From assembly GCA_946405515.1 (NCBI GenBank), contig CAMJHM010000011.1, forward strand, positions 1 to 48,870: a DNA stretch of 48,870 bases, in the 5' to 3' direction. The notes beneath the pieces were generated by a model that did no database searches, had not been told where the DNA came from, and saw only the letters and a program-made list of their open reading frames with translations. A program made the position numbers and the translations under genes. Shown here piece by piece: positions 15,833 to 24,057 of this stretch; positions within the stretch are counted from its first letter, which is position 1; each line of letters begins with the position of its first letter. This DNA comes from an uncultured Fibrobacter sp. GTDB lineage: Bacteria; Fibrobacterota; Fibrobacteria; Fibrobacterales; Fibrobacteraceae.

Positions 15833-16882
15833 TTAAAGAGCCTTGGAATAATGTTCAAAATACGCCCTTGCAGTATTAGCAACATTGTAATTTTTGCGAA
15901 CATGTTCAAATGCTTTTTCGACAGTTTCTTTTGGGAAATCCCCTAAAACAATGGACTCGATTTTTCTAGCGCAATCGTTTACGTCCCCACATTTAAAGAA
16001 CGCACCATACTTACCAGATTCAATAATACTCATAGGGCCGGCATTATCCGCAATCAAGACAGGCACCTGCGCAGCCATGGCCTCGGCAATGGTGAGCCCA
16101 AAACCTTCAAACAACGAGGGTTGTATCACCAAATCGTAATTGCACAAATTTTCAAAAAGATACTTCTGGCTCTGCGAACCTAAAAAACGAATCTTATCGT
16201 GCCACTTCAGCTCTGAAGCCGTTTTCTCGAGCAATTCTCTTGACGAACCATCCCCAATAAAATCCAAAGTAAATTCGCATTCCGGATGCGCCTCATGAAA
16301 AAGATTCAAAGCTTCCATCAAAAGAAGCTGCCCCTTTTTATGCGCTTCTAGGCGACTCACCTGGACAAATTTTCGAATCTTTCTATCGTCGGAAGAACGT
16401 TTTTTAAACGAATCCACCGAGATACCATTTTCCACAACAATACTTTCTTTACCGTAATGCTCCAAAACACTCTGTCGAACACTTTCTGAAATTGCAAAGA
16501 TCGTCTTGAACTTATGAATACATTTAAAAGGATTCTGTTCATTATAAACATCATGAATCGTTACAAATATCGGGCATCGAATAAAAGGGTGGAAAAGAAA
16601 GCGCCACGACTTTGGACTATGCAGGTGAATAACGTCCGGATGAATCTTCATGATATGACGGTTCAATCGGATTAAATGTAACGGAGACTTACTCCCAGCA
16701 GGTCTCTGATTATACACAACATTCACTTGTGGGCAAAACATGCCCATAAGCTCACGATCATACACATCGTTAATGACCAGCACATACACATCCGCATAAC
16801 GAGATTGTGAATTTGCAATATTCACCAACATCGTTTCGATGCCGCCAAGAGTCATGCTATAGACAATATGCAGAATCTTCAT
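15833..16882 (-). CDS. Family 4 glycosyltransferase (EpsF-like)
   Basis: 349 aa. The start MKILHIVYSMTLGGIETMLVN carries the GGIE acceptor loop; HPDVIHLHSPKS follows, and the C-terminal domain has KFVQVSRLEAHKKGQ (phosphate-binding) and PSLFEGFGLTIAEAMA with the canonical E-x7-E motif. This is a complete retaining GT-B enzyme of the EpsF/GT4 type. It follows ugd by 56 nt on the same strand. Donor sugar unknown; UDP-glucuronate from the neighbouring dehydrogenase is a possible donor for one of the transferases of the locus. Confidence 0.9.
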   Translation of the reverse strand: MKILHIVYSMTLGGIETMLVNIANSQSRYADVYVLVINDVYDRELMGMFCPQVNVVYNQRPAGSKSPLHLIRLNRHIMKIHPDVIHLHSPKSWRFLFHPFIRCPIFVTIHDVYNEQNPFKCIHKFKTIFAISESVRQSVLEHYGKESIVVENGISVDSFKKRSSDDRKIRKFVQVSRLEAHKKGQLLLMEALNLFHEAHPECEFTLDFIGDGSSRELLEKTASELKWHDKIRFLGSQSQKYLFENLCNYDLVIQPSLFEGFGLTIAEAMAAQVPVLIADNAGPMSIIESGKYGAFFKCGDVNDCARKIESIVLGDFPKETVEKAFEHVRKNYNVANTARAYFEHYSKAL

Positions 16883-16938
16883 AAACTCTTTCCAGCTTAT
16901 TCAAAACAATTTCTGCACTAAAATTGGACTTGGCAATT

Positions 16939-18309
16939 CTACTCTGCCTTACCCTTACCAATGCTGGACACTTCGAAACCGATCTTGCGGAGAGCGTCGG
17001 CATCGAGGATGTTGCGGCCATCGAATACAAAGGCAGGCTTGGCCATACCCTTGTAGATGCGGGTCCAGTCGAGTTCGGCAAAGCACTTCCATTCGGTGCA
17101 GATGACCACAGCATGGGCACCTTCGGCAGCCTTGTACGGGTCTTCTTCGAACTGGACCTGATCAATAACATCCTTCAGGTCGCGCTTCGCGTCGGGGATA
17201 GCCTTCGGGTCGGTCACGACCGGCTGTGCATGTTCGGCGAGCAGGTCACGGACGACGAGATTTGCGGGACTTTCGCGGGTATCACCGGTGTTTGCCTTGA
17301 AGGCAAAACCGAACACGGCAATCTTCTTGCTTGCAATCGTGTTGAACATCGTTTCGAGCATGCGGTCCACCACGCGGTGGGTCTGCCACTCGTTGATTTT
17401 TACGACCGATTCCCAGTAGGCGGCGACTTCAGGGAGCCCATAGTAGCCGCACAGGTACACGAGGTTCAGAATGTCTTTCTTGAAGCAGCTACCGCCAAAG
17501 CCGATGGAGGCCTTGAGGAACTTCGGGCCAATGCGGCGGTCCTTGCCCATCACGTAGGCAACTTCATCCACGTCGGCACCAGTCTTTTCGCAGAGAGCGC
17601 TGATGGAGTTGATGGAACTGATACGCTGAGCCAAGAAGGCGTTCGCAGTGAGTTTCGTCAGTTCGGAACTCCAGAGGTTCGTCGTAAGGATGCGGTCACG
17701 CGGCACCCAGTGAGCATACACGTCCACCAACTTCTGGCAGGCAGCAAGGCCCGATTCCGTCTGATGGGAGCCAATGAGCACTCGATCGGGCTCAAACAGG
17801 TCGTTGATGGCAGTGCCTTCGGCGAGGAACTCAGGGTTGCTGAGCACTTCGAAATGCAGGCCCTTGTCGTTGCTGTTCAGGATGCGTTCCATCGCAGCGG
17901 CGGTACGCACCGGGAGCGTCGACTTTTCGACGATAATCTTGCCTTCGTCGGCAATTTCCAGAATGTTGCGGGCAGTCTTTTCCCAGTACTGCAAGTCAGA
18001 AGCCTTGCCGGCACCGTGGCCAAAAGTCTTGGTCGGCGTATTCACCGAAACGAAGATGATGTCCGCTTCCTTGATGGCGGCAGGGATATCCGTGCTGAAA
18101 AACAGGTTGCGACCACGGGCGCGTTTTACCACGTCATCGAGGCCGGGTTCAAAAATCGGGAGGTTGTCGCTGTTCCAGGCATCGATACGAGCCTGATTGA
18201 TATCGACTACGGTAACCTTGACATCAGGACACTTGTCGGCGATAACAGTCATAGTGGGGCCACCGACGTAGCCCGCACCGATACAAACAATATTGGTTTT
18301 GAAACTCAT
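16939..18309 (-). CDS. ugd: UDP-glucose 6-dehydrogenase, eukaryote-like type
   Basis: 456 aa. NAD-binding GAGYVGGPT at 11-19, SVNTPTKT at 88-95, the linking [18 protein letters not shown] at 157-165, and the catalytic nucleophile Cys275 in [17 protein letters not shown]. It oxidises UDP-glucose to UDP-glucuronate. Length and motifs ([12 protein letters not shown], the [11 protein letters not shown] stretch) resemble the animal and plant UGDH group more than the shorter bacterial Ugd/TuaD group. It is GC-rich and codon-polished compared with the AT-rich neighbours on both sides, so it may be an old housekeeping gene beside a newer capsule block. No clear ribosome site precedes its ATG. Confidence 0.95.
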   Translation of the reverse strand: MSFKTNIVCIGAGYVGGPTMTVIADKCPDVKVTVVDINQARIDAWNSDNLPIFEPGLDDVVKRARGRNLFFSTDIPAAIKEADIIFVSVNTPTKTFGHGAGKASDLQYWEKTARNILEIADEGKIIVEKSTLPVRTAAAMERILNSNDKGLHFEVLSNPEFLAEGTAINDLFEPDRVLIGSHQTESGLAACQKLVDVYAHWVPRDRILTTNLWSSELTKLTANAFLAQRISSINSISALCEKTGADVDEVAYVMGKDRRIGPKFLKASIGFGGSCFKKDILNLVYLCGYYGLPEVAAYWESVVKINEWQTHRVVDRMLETMFNTIASKKIAVFGFAFKANTGDTRESPANLVVRDLLAEHAQPVVTDPKAIPDAKRDLKDVIDQVQFEEDPYKAAEGAHAVVICTEWKCFAELDWTRIYKGMAKPAFVFDGRNILDADALRKIGFEVSSIGKGKAE

Positions 18310-18377
18310 AATGCTTTCAATTTAGCAAATTGGAACCGCATCAGCAAAGGGATTGCCCATATATCCCATTATTTCAA

Positions 18378-19724
18378 CTACAACCCATTTATTTCTAAAT
18401 CTAATTCCGAAATTTGGTCTTTATAGGCGTTCTTGAGCATTTCTATGGCGTCATCGAAATCCAATTCCTCATCCCCAATCAAATCCCCCTCTATGTCAAT
18501 GGGCCATAACGAAAGATTTCTTTCGTTAGATTCACGAATATAGTCAGCAATGGAATCAATAAACACATCATTCTTGAGAAACTCTTTTTTATACGAATTC
18601 CATTTCTTTTTCAAAATCGAAATAAAATTCTGATTTTTCCGCAATTTATCGTACCACAAGCTGCCAACACAACAAAGGCCCAATTTTGTCGGTTTAAATG
18701 TCATATAATCAAAATCCCAAACAGGCCCGACTTTCAATTTTTTATTTGGCTCCTTATACATAAAAACACTTTTAGGATGATTGATCTCATAATTTTGCGA
18801 AACATTATACACAATAAAATAATCTGCGAAACTATTAAAATCAATGTAATCCTCTATATCCAAATCCCACTTTCCTTTATATATAATAGACTCAACCGTA
18901 TCTATGTAGTTTCGAATATATTCGAACGAAGCATCCGTCGGGTTTTCGGGATTTTTTATATTCACAGGATATTTCTTTATCTTCGTTTTGAATTTGTATT
19001 CTTCATCGTAATTCGTATCAAATTCAAGTAAATACGATTCCTTATCGATATTCAATCTATTTTTTTTCACCTCTATTTTTTCGCAGAGATAATAATTTCC
19101 CAAAAATTTTTCATTCAAGAACAATTCTACAAAAACACCTTTCGGATTCCATTTCAAATCGGTATCCGATGCGACTTTCAGCGCCAATGCATTGCGCATC
19201 AAAGTACGTTCGCGATAATTCGCCAACAAGACCCATTTCTTTGCTTTGGGCAAGCCAAACAAAGAGACTTTTTCGTTGAATTTAATAGCATAAGGTTTCT
19301 TGGGATAGAACAACCATGTCGTATTCCCGCGCCCCCGAATCATCATATCGTAAACTTTAGACTCTGGATTACTTTGTCCAAAAATCTGAAATTTTGCATT
19401 TACAAAGTTTTTACGGGTTTCAACCCCTTTATTATTTTCTGTACGAATAACAATTCTGGGCAAACCGACATACGGGTACAGAGAGTCGTTGAACAGGAGA
19501 GTTTCCTCTACCGGCAAACAATCCTCTTTTAAATCTTCGTAAGCAGAGCAAGAAGTTATCGCATAACTAGGACGCAGAACTTGTTTCGATGCCATCTCAC
19601 TTTGCGAATTTGCGGCAACCATTTGCTCCGCGACACATTCAAGACATTCGCTATTGCTACAAGCAGCAAGAAAGGCCGTTAGGCAAAGACAGCCGATATA
19701 ATAACGAAAATCAAGAGATAGCAT
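18378..19724 (-). CDS. CotH-domain lipoprotein (copy C), AT-rich
   Basis: 448 aa from the ATG at 19724, which gives a normal lipoprotein signal (LTAFLAACSNS, Cys22); the open frame extends to 19841 but that extension has no secretion signal. The CotH domain covers about residues 85-440: MMIRGRGNTTW, KKPYAIKFNEKV, WVLLANYRERTLMRNALAL, GVFVELFLNEKFLGNYYLCEKIEV and VGPVWDFDYM, the conserved acidic motif. It lacks the CHB_HEX, lamin-tail and InlB-like modules of the other three copies and is closer to canonical CotH in motif wording. It is strikingly AT-rich against ugd just downstream, a possible sign of transfer. Possible extracytoplasmic kinase. Confidence 0.87.
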   Translation of the reverse strand: MLSLDFRYYIGCLCLTAFLAACSNSECLECVAEQMVAANSQSEMASKQVLRPSYAITSCSAYEDLKEDCLPVEETLLFNDSLYPYVGLPRIVIRTENNKGVETRKNFVNAKFQIFGQSNPESKVYDMMIRGRGNTTWLFYPKKPYAIKFNEKVSLFGLPKAKKWVLLANYRERTLMRNALALKVASDTDLKWNPKGVFVELFLNEKFLGNYYLCEKIEVKKNRLNIDKESYLLEFDTNYDEEYKFKTKIKKYPVNIKNPENPTDASFEYIRNYIDTVESIIYKGKWDLDIEDYIDFNSFADYFIVYNVSQNYEINHPKSVFMYKEPNKKLKVGPVWDFDYMTFKPTKLGLCCVGSLWYDKLRKNQNFISILKKKWNSYKKEFLKNDVFIDSIADYIRESNERNLSLWPIDIEGDLIGDEELDFDDAIEMLKNAYKDQISELDLEINGL

Positions 19725-19810
19725 TACACGAAATAATAAATAAATTAGGAGGGTATGGCCACTCCAGCCCTTGAGGTAGCCCATAAATTCCAAATCAGCC
19801 CCCCAACAAC

Positions 19811-19837
19811 AAAAAGCCCCCCTTCGTAGAGGGGAGC
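19811..19837 (-). terminator. Rho-independent terminator after CotH copy D
   Basis: On the minus strand an 8-bp stem (arms 19830-19837 and 19816-19823, one G-U pair) with a 6-nt loop is followed by TTTTTG. It lies 33 nt beyond the stop codon of the gene ending at 19870. Confidence 0.8.
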
Positions 19838-19869
19838 ACAAAAGGAGTGCTTTATAATTTTAAACAAAA

Positions 19870-22800
19870 TTACTTGAATTGAGCGATAATATTGGTGACT
19901 TGGCCCGGAGAGACAACGCGTTTTGCATCCGTCACGCCATCGCTCCAACTGGAGAACACTGCACCGTTGGTTGCCCTGGCAATAAGCGTTACAGGCACAT
20001 TGCTGTAGAACTTTGCCGTGAGGGAAGACTTACCCAACGGGAGTCCGTCCACGAGGACTTCCCCGGAACCAGACGTGCCAATCGTCATCTGAACTCCGGT
20101 ATCGGCCAACCCGAAGAATGATTCCATCTCCGACGTCACCTGCTGCTGTCGTGAAGAAGCGAAGTTCGTAATCGTGGCAAAGTCCTGATCCATGCTGGAA
20201 GCATTGAAGCCCCAGAATTCCTGGTCACGCGCCATTTCGGACTGGACCTGGCTCTGCAAGTCATTAACCATCTGCAGAATGCGTTCCGAGGTGAAATAGG
20301 AAGCCAGCAACACGACAAACCTGTTCACGAACGCACGCGCAAACGATGCATTTTCAAGAAGCCTGCGGAGCAGGAGTGTTTCCTTGGCAGTGCCGTTACC
20401 ACCAGCGGCGCCACCCATGCCAAAGCCGGCAGCCATCTGCGTACCGTTTGCACTAGTGACATAGCTGAAGATATTCGTATTGTTCATGGAATAGTTTGTT
20501 CCGAATCCAAAGTCGGTATCGTAAATAAACCATTTCCATTTGGTCTTCTGGCTTGCCACGCGCCACTTCTTCATGTTGTTGTGCGGCCAGTCACGGTTGT
20601 TTATGAACATTTCCGTCTGCATGTAGTTGATATAGTTGTCTATATCGATCTGTTCCGCCACCTTGTTGAAGTTCGCATCTTCCTTCAAGCTATTGGTATT
20701 GGACTGGAGCCAATCCATCATGGCTACGTAATCGGCACTGGAACCGGCCGTTGCCTCGTCATTGGCGTCGAGCAAGTCGATGTCGTTGCCGTCAAAGCCA
20801 TACTTGGTCTCGTAATAGTACTCGTTGTTACGTTCACGCATATCGTGGATGCCGTAGTATGCGCCATTGTAATAGACAATTACGTAGCGACCACGCTGGT
20901 AATCAACATCCAAGCCTTCTGTGATCTGCGTTCCCACGCGGTCACGAACGTAGTCATTTCCACAGTTGTTACCGAAGTTACGCACCGAGAAGGCCTTGAA
21001 TTTGGTCAGTTCGGGGTGGTCGGGGAACAGGTTGTATTTAAGGCGCTTGTCGCCGTACTGTTCGCGGAAGGTCACGGAGAAGGACTTCTTTTCCTTGGCA
21101 CGGCTGTACTGGCCCGAAATCTTGAAATCGCCCATGATTCCGAAACCAGGCTGTTTGGCACCGGGTTCAAACAGTTCCACATACACGGGGAGTTCCCTGT
21201 TGCTCCAGTAATTCGCGCCCTTGTGCGGGTCCATCATCTGGGCACCATCACCGGTCATGTACAAACCCGAATCCGGGCTGAACATGGACAGCGGATCTGT
21301 CGTGACAAAGAGAACGGGGAGCGAAGGCTGCGTTTCGAACACATAAGTGCGGTTAAGCATTTCACTGCGATACGCGCCATCGACATACGTCACGCAACGG
21401 AGCACAGTTGTGGAAGAAATATTCAGAGATTGCGTTACCGGGCTGCTGTTGATTGTCGGTTCAGCACCACCCGTAGCACAACGGCTACCCTGCGGGAGCG
21501 TAACCGTCACAGGTGAAGAATAGAACCCGGACGGAGGAACGGACGACTCGCCAGAAGCAGCCTGAGTCGCGCTCACTTCGCCAATCGTGGCACCATACGG
21601 GCTCGGATCGGCAATGCCCCACTGACCGGCAGCATTCTTGCCCCATGTCGCAGTGACAGGGACGGCATTGTAGCGGACAGAGTCCAGAATTCCGCCTTCC
21701 TTGTTCACGAGGTAAAGCGCACCGCCATCCTTGTCCACTTTGAAGGTCGTATGCGGTTCATGGCCACGGTTACGGCCAATATAAGAGAAAATCTTGATTT
21801 CGGTATTTTCGACGGCCTGCGATTCCGATAAGAACGTCGTACCGGATACATTTGCGAGGTTGAGGCCCATGGCCTTGTCGCCAAGACGGATACTATATAC
21901 AGTGGAGGAGTCACCTGTACCCTTGAGGTTCTTGCCGCTCCAACTACCGATAGAACCATTGTTGTCGTTCAGGTTCAGGCGAATCTTGTGCCCCTTTGTG
22001 ACATAGCCCTTGAGCACCAACTGATTTACCTTGCTCAAGTTGGTCGTGCTGGAATTGACGACGAACGAAGCATTCGAGGCACCGGCAGGCACACTCAAGA
22101 CAGCACCAAACATATTAGCGCCATTCTGATTAAAGCACAGAGCGGATTGGCCCGGCAAATTGCTAACGGCCGGAGCGCTTGTTCCCGTAGTACCGCCCAT
22201 GCCCATGCCACCTTGGTTTACGCCACCTTGGTCGCCGCCCATCATACCACCGCCCATCATGCCGCCACCCATCATGCCGCCAAAGTCGAAACCGCCCATA
22301 CCGCTGACAACGCTTTCGTTCGCTTGGCAGTTCGTGGAGATCAGATTGATGGAATCGGAAGGAGGAGTATAGTCAGAGAAGTTCTTGCCCGACATGAATA
22401 CGACCATGTAGGACTTGGCTGGAATGACCGCATTACCGAACGACCAGCGACGCGGGAACTTGAGGTCATTACTCAACGCAATGCCGCTCAAATCCACCGG
22501 GGAATCCGAAGTGTTGTACAACTCGAGCCAACCCGGGTCGTTACCATCTTCGTCCTTAAGACTTGCGTTCGATGGAGAAACTTCACTGAAGACCACCGGG
22601 AAATTCCCTACATAGGGAGGGGGTTCAGTCAAGGGGACCTGCGTCGTATCTTCGCCGGGGAGGAGGCCCTCGTGAGAGTCCTTTGCCGAGAAATCGCGGG
22701 CCGTGCTACTGGCCGGAACCCCGCTACCGCTGGACCCGGCCACGACTTCGCCCGTGACAGGGTCGACATACGCGGAACTACCCGGTTGGGAATCCGTCGA

Positions 22801-23004
22801 GCCGGGGGTGACATCACCATTTTGCTCGCCACTAGAGGACGAACCGACAATGACGTCATCACCGCCCTGGGGGTCACCAGACTGGGCGATGGGATTCGGA
22901 TTGTTGGAATCCGAATCATTGGAGCATGACATTAAGGCAATGCATGCCGAACAAAACAAAACCTTAATCCATACAGTCGAGAGTGGAGATTGTCTGTACT
23001 GCAT
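19870..23004 (-). CDS. Large CotH-domain lipoprotein with lamin-tail domain (copy D)
   Basis: 1044 aa. Lipobox LMSC (Cys27), then a Ser/Gly-rich linker to about 125. A lamin-tail domain at about 130-215 (VVFSEVSPSN, WLELYNTSDSPVDLSGIALSND) is interrupted or extended by a Gly/Met-rich stretch near 240-275 and a beta-rich region to about 460. A CHB_HEX-like module follows (about 490-560), then CotH at about 570-940 (DFKISGQYSRAKEKKSFSV, FSVRNFGNNCGNDYVRD, YYNGAYYGIHDMRERN, FIYDTDFGFG), and a C-terminal InlB-like repeat (FSSWSDG...IIAQFK). It is likely surface exposed. It has its own terminator. Whether it is a kinase or an adhesin-like structural protein cannot be decided from sequence. Confidence 0.9.
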   Translation of the reverse strand: MQYRQSPLSTVWIKVLFCSACIALMSCSNDSDSNNPNPIAQSGDPQGGDDVIVGSSSSGEQNGDVTPGSTDSQPGSSAYVDPVTGEVVAGSSGSGVPASSTARDFSAKDSHEGLLPGEDTTQVPLTEPPPYVGNFPVVFSEVSPSNASLKDEDGNDPGWLELYNTSDSPVDLSGIALSNDLKFPRRWSFGNAVIPAKSYMVVFMSGKNFSDYTPPSDSINLISTNCQANESVVSGMGGFDFGGMMGGGMMGGGMMGGDQGGVNQGGMGMGGTTGTSAPAVSNLPGQSALCFNQNGANMFGAVLSVPAGASNASFVVNSSTTNLSKVNQLVLKGYVTKGHKIRLNLNDNNGSIGSWSGKNLKGTGDSSTVYSIRLGDKAMGLNLANVSGTTFLSESQAVENTEIKIFSYIGRNRGHEPHTTFKVDKDGGALYLVNKEGGILDSVRYNAVPVTATWGKNAAGQWGIADPSPYGATIGEVSATQAASGESSVPPSGFYSSPVTVTLPQGSRCATGGAEPTINSSPVTQSLNISSTTVLRCVTYVDGAYRSEMLNRTYVFETQPSLPVLFVTTDPLSMFSPDSGLYMTGDGAQMMDPHKGANYWSNRELPVYVELFEPGAKQPGFGIMGDFKISGQYSRAKEKKSFSVTFREQYGDKRLKYNLFPDHPELTKFKAFSVRNFGNNCGNDYVRDRVGTQITEGLDVDYQRGRYVIVYYNGAYYGIHDMRERNNEYYYETKYGFDGNDIDLLDANDEATAGSSADYVAMMDWLQSNTNSLKEDANFNKVAEQIDIDNYINYMQTEMFINNRDWPHNNMKKWRVASQKTKWKWFIYDTDFGFGTNYSMNNTNIFSYVTSANGTQMAAGFGMGGAAGGNGTAKETLLLRRLLENASFARAFVNRFVVLLASYFTSERILQMVNDLQSQVQSEMARDQEFWGFNASSMDQDFATITNFASSRQQQVTSEMESFFGLADTGVQMTIGTSGSGEVLVDGLPLGKSSLTAKFYSNVPVTLIARATNGAVFSSWSDGVTDAKRVVSPGQVTNIIAQFK
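22238..22282 (-). repeat. Three 15-bp tandem repeats encoding GGMMG
   Basis: Units at 22238-22252, 22253-22267 and 22268-22282 are nearly identical and in frame, encoding a Gly/Met-rich stretch of CotH copy D. Such repeats can change length by slippage. Confidence 0.85.
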
Positions 23005-23098
23005 ATCTATAAGGTAACCATATAACGGGCCCCAAAGCCATGATTTTGCGAAAAAATGGAGATATACGTTGTGTTTTTTACATCAACCCGAACGCACC

Positions 23099-23112
23099 GT
23101 GATGGCCGTCAC
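23099..23112. promoter_or_regulatory. 14-bp near-palindrome upstream of CotH copy D
   Basis: GTGATGGCCGTCAC matches its reverse complement at 12 of 14 positions and lies about 95 nt upstream of the start at 23004. It may be an operator; no regulator is identified. Confidence 0.3.
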
Positions 23113-23161
23113 ACCCCGAGTAAAATTTTAATTACCAGTCACAAGACTAGCATCTATTTGC

Positions 23162-23998
23162 TTAATGAGAATTTTTTCTTGGTCTGCGGACTACAAAAAG
23201 AGCCGCACCAATCAGCACCAAAGATACCGAAACGATTTTCCCTAACGGGAAGGATTCAGCAAAAACAATTCCGCCGCCAAGAGTCGGCACGGCAGCACCG
23301 ACCGCAGCGCTGAACGGAACAATGAAGAGGGCGCGCCCCCTCGAGAAAGATACCTGCGAATAGAGAAACGCGATAGAGTACGTCGCCACATAGCCCCACA
23401 GGCGAGCATCCAGAAGGAGCCCAAGAATGGTGTCTATACCGAGAGTATCCAAATCAAAATCCATGGCCATGCTCTTGTAGAACACCGCCGAAAGCCCAAA
23501 GCCCATCCCCATAATCAGGGAATCCACTATCTCACGATTCTTATAGCACAGATGTACAAATAAAGTAACTACACTGAGAATTCCCGCATAGCTCCAGAGC
23601 ATCGCAACATTCTGCGTACCGGTGGCCTCCCCCATCGTCTCGACCGAGTAAGTAAGCCCCGCCACCACAAAACAAATGGCAATGATAATGCGCTTGGTCA
23701 ACTTTTCCTTGAGAAGCCAAAATCCCATGAGGGCCGTAAGCACAGGGTTCAGCACCATCATCGGCTGTACCTGGCTCAAATCGTAACGGGCCATGGCCAC
23801 ATAGTAACCAAGAGTCGCAATTACCGAACAAGAAATTCCAAGCCACCAGTAGCCATTGCTCACGACACCCTTAAAGAATTGCCAAGGGTTCGCGACACCT
23901 CCCGTCCGTTTGCCCACCTTGGAAATTCCCGATTTCTCGAGAATGTTGCCGCAGGCAAAGCAAAACGCGGGGCCAATAGTCAACAAGAAAAAGAGCAT
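23162..23998 (-). CDS. EamA/DMT-superfamily transporter
   Basis: 278 aa, about ten transmembrane helices in two five-helix halves. Typical EamA features are the helix-end pattern PMMVLNPVLTALMGFWLLKEKLT at the end of the first half and the matching SFSRGRALFIVPFSAAVGAAVPTLGGG...FAESFPLGKI at the end of the second. It probably moves a small metabolite across the inner membrane. The substrate is not evident, and the position between a CotH gene and a lytic transglycosylase gives no clear hint. A lipid- or sugar-linked role cannot be excluded, because some DMT proteins act in cell-envelope pathways. Confidence 0.82.
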   Translation of the reverse strand: MLFFLLTIGPAFCFACGNILEKSGISKVGKRTGGVANPWQFFKGVVSNGYWWLGISCSVIATLGYYVAMARYDLSQVQPMMVLNPVLTALMGFWLLKEKLTKRIIIAICFVVAGLTYSVETMGEATGTQNVAMLWSYAGILSVVTLFVHLCYKNREIVDSLIMGMGFGLSAVFYKSMAMDFDLDTLGIDTILGLLLDARLWGYVATYSIAFLYSQVSFSRGRALFIVPFSAAVGAAVPTLGGGIVFAESFPLGKIVSVSLVLIGAALFVVRRPRKNSH

Positions 23999-24057
23999 CT
24001 TCAGAAAATCACAATAATTACGTTTGGGCCAATGTAGAATTTATGCCACAGGGTTAT

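Noticed and set aside
16924-18426. 500-codon plus-strand frame opposite ugd
   Set aside because: Antisense shadow of a GC-rich gene with catalytic motifs on the minus strand; no start signal or domain.
19725-19841. Longer N terminus for CotH copy C
   Set aside because: It would bury the lipoprotein signal and crosses the terminator of the upstream gene.
22201-22290. Gly/Met repeats as a CRISPR-like or minisatellite element
   Set aside because: The 15-bp units are in frame inside a secreted protein, so they are coding repeats.
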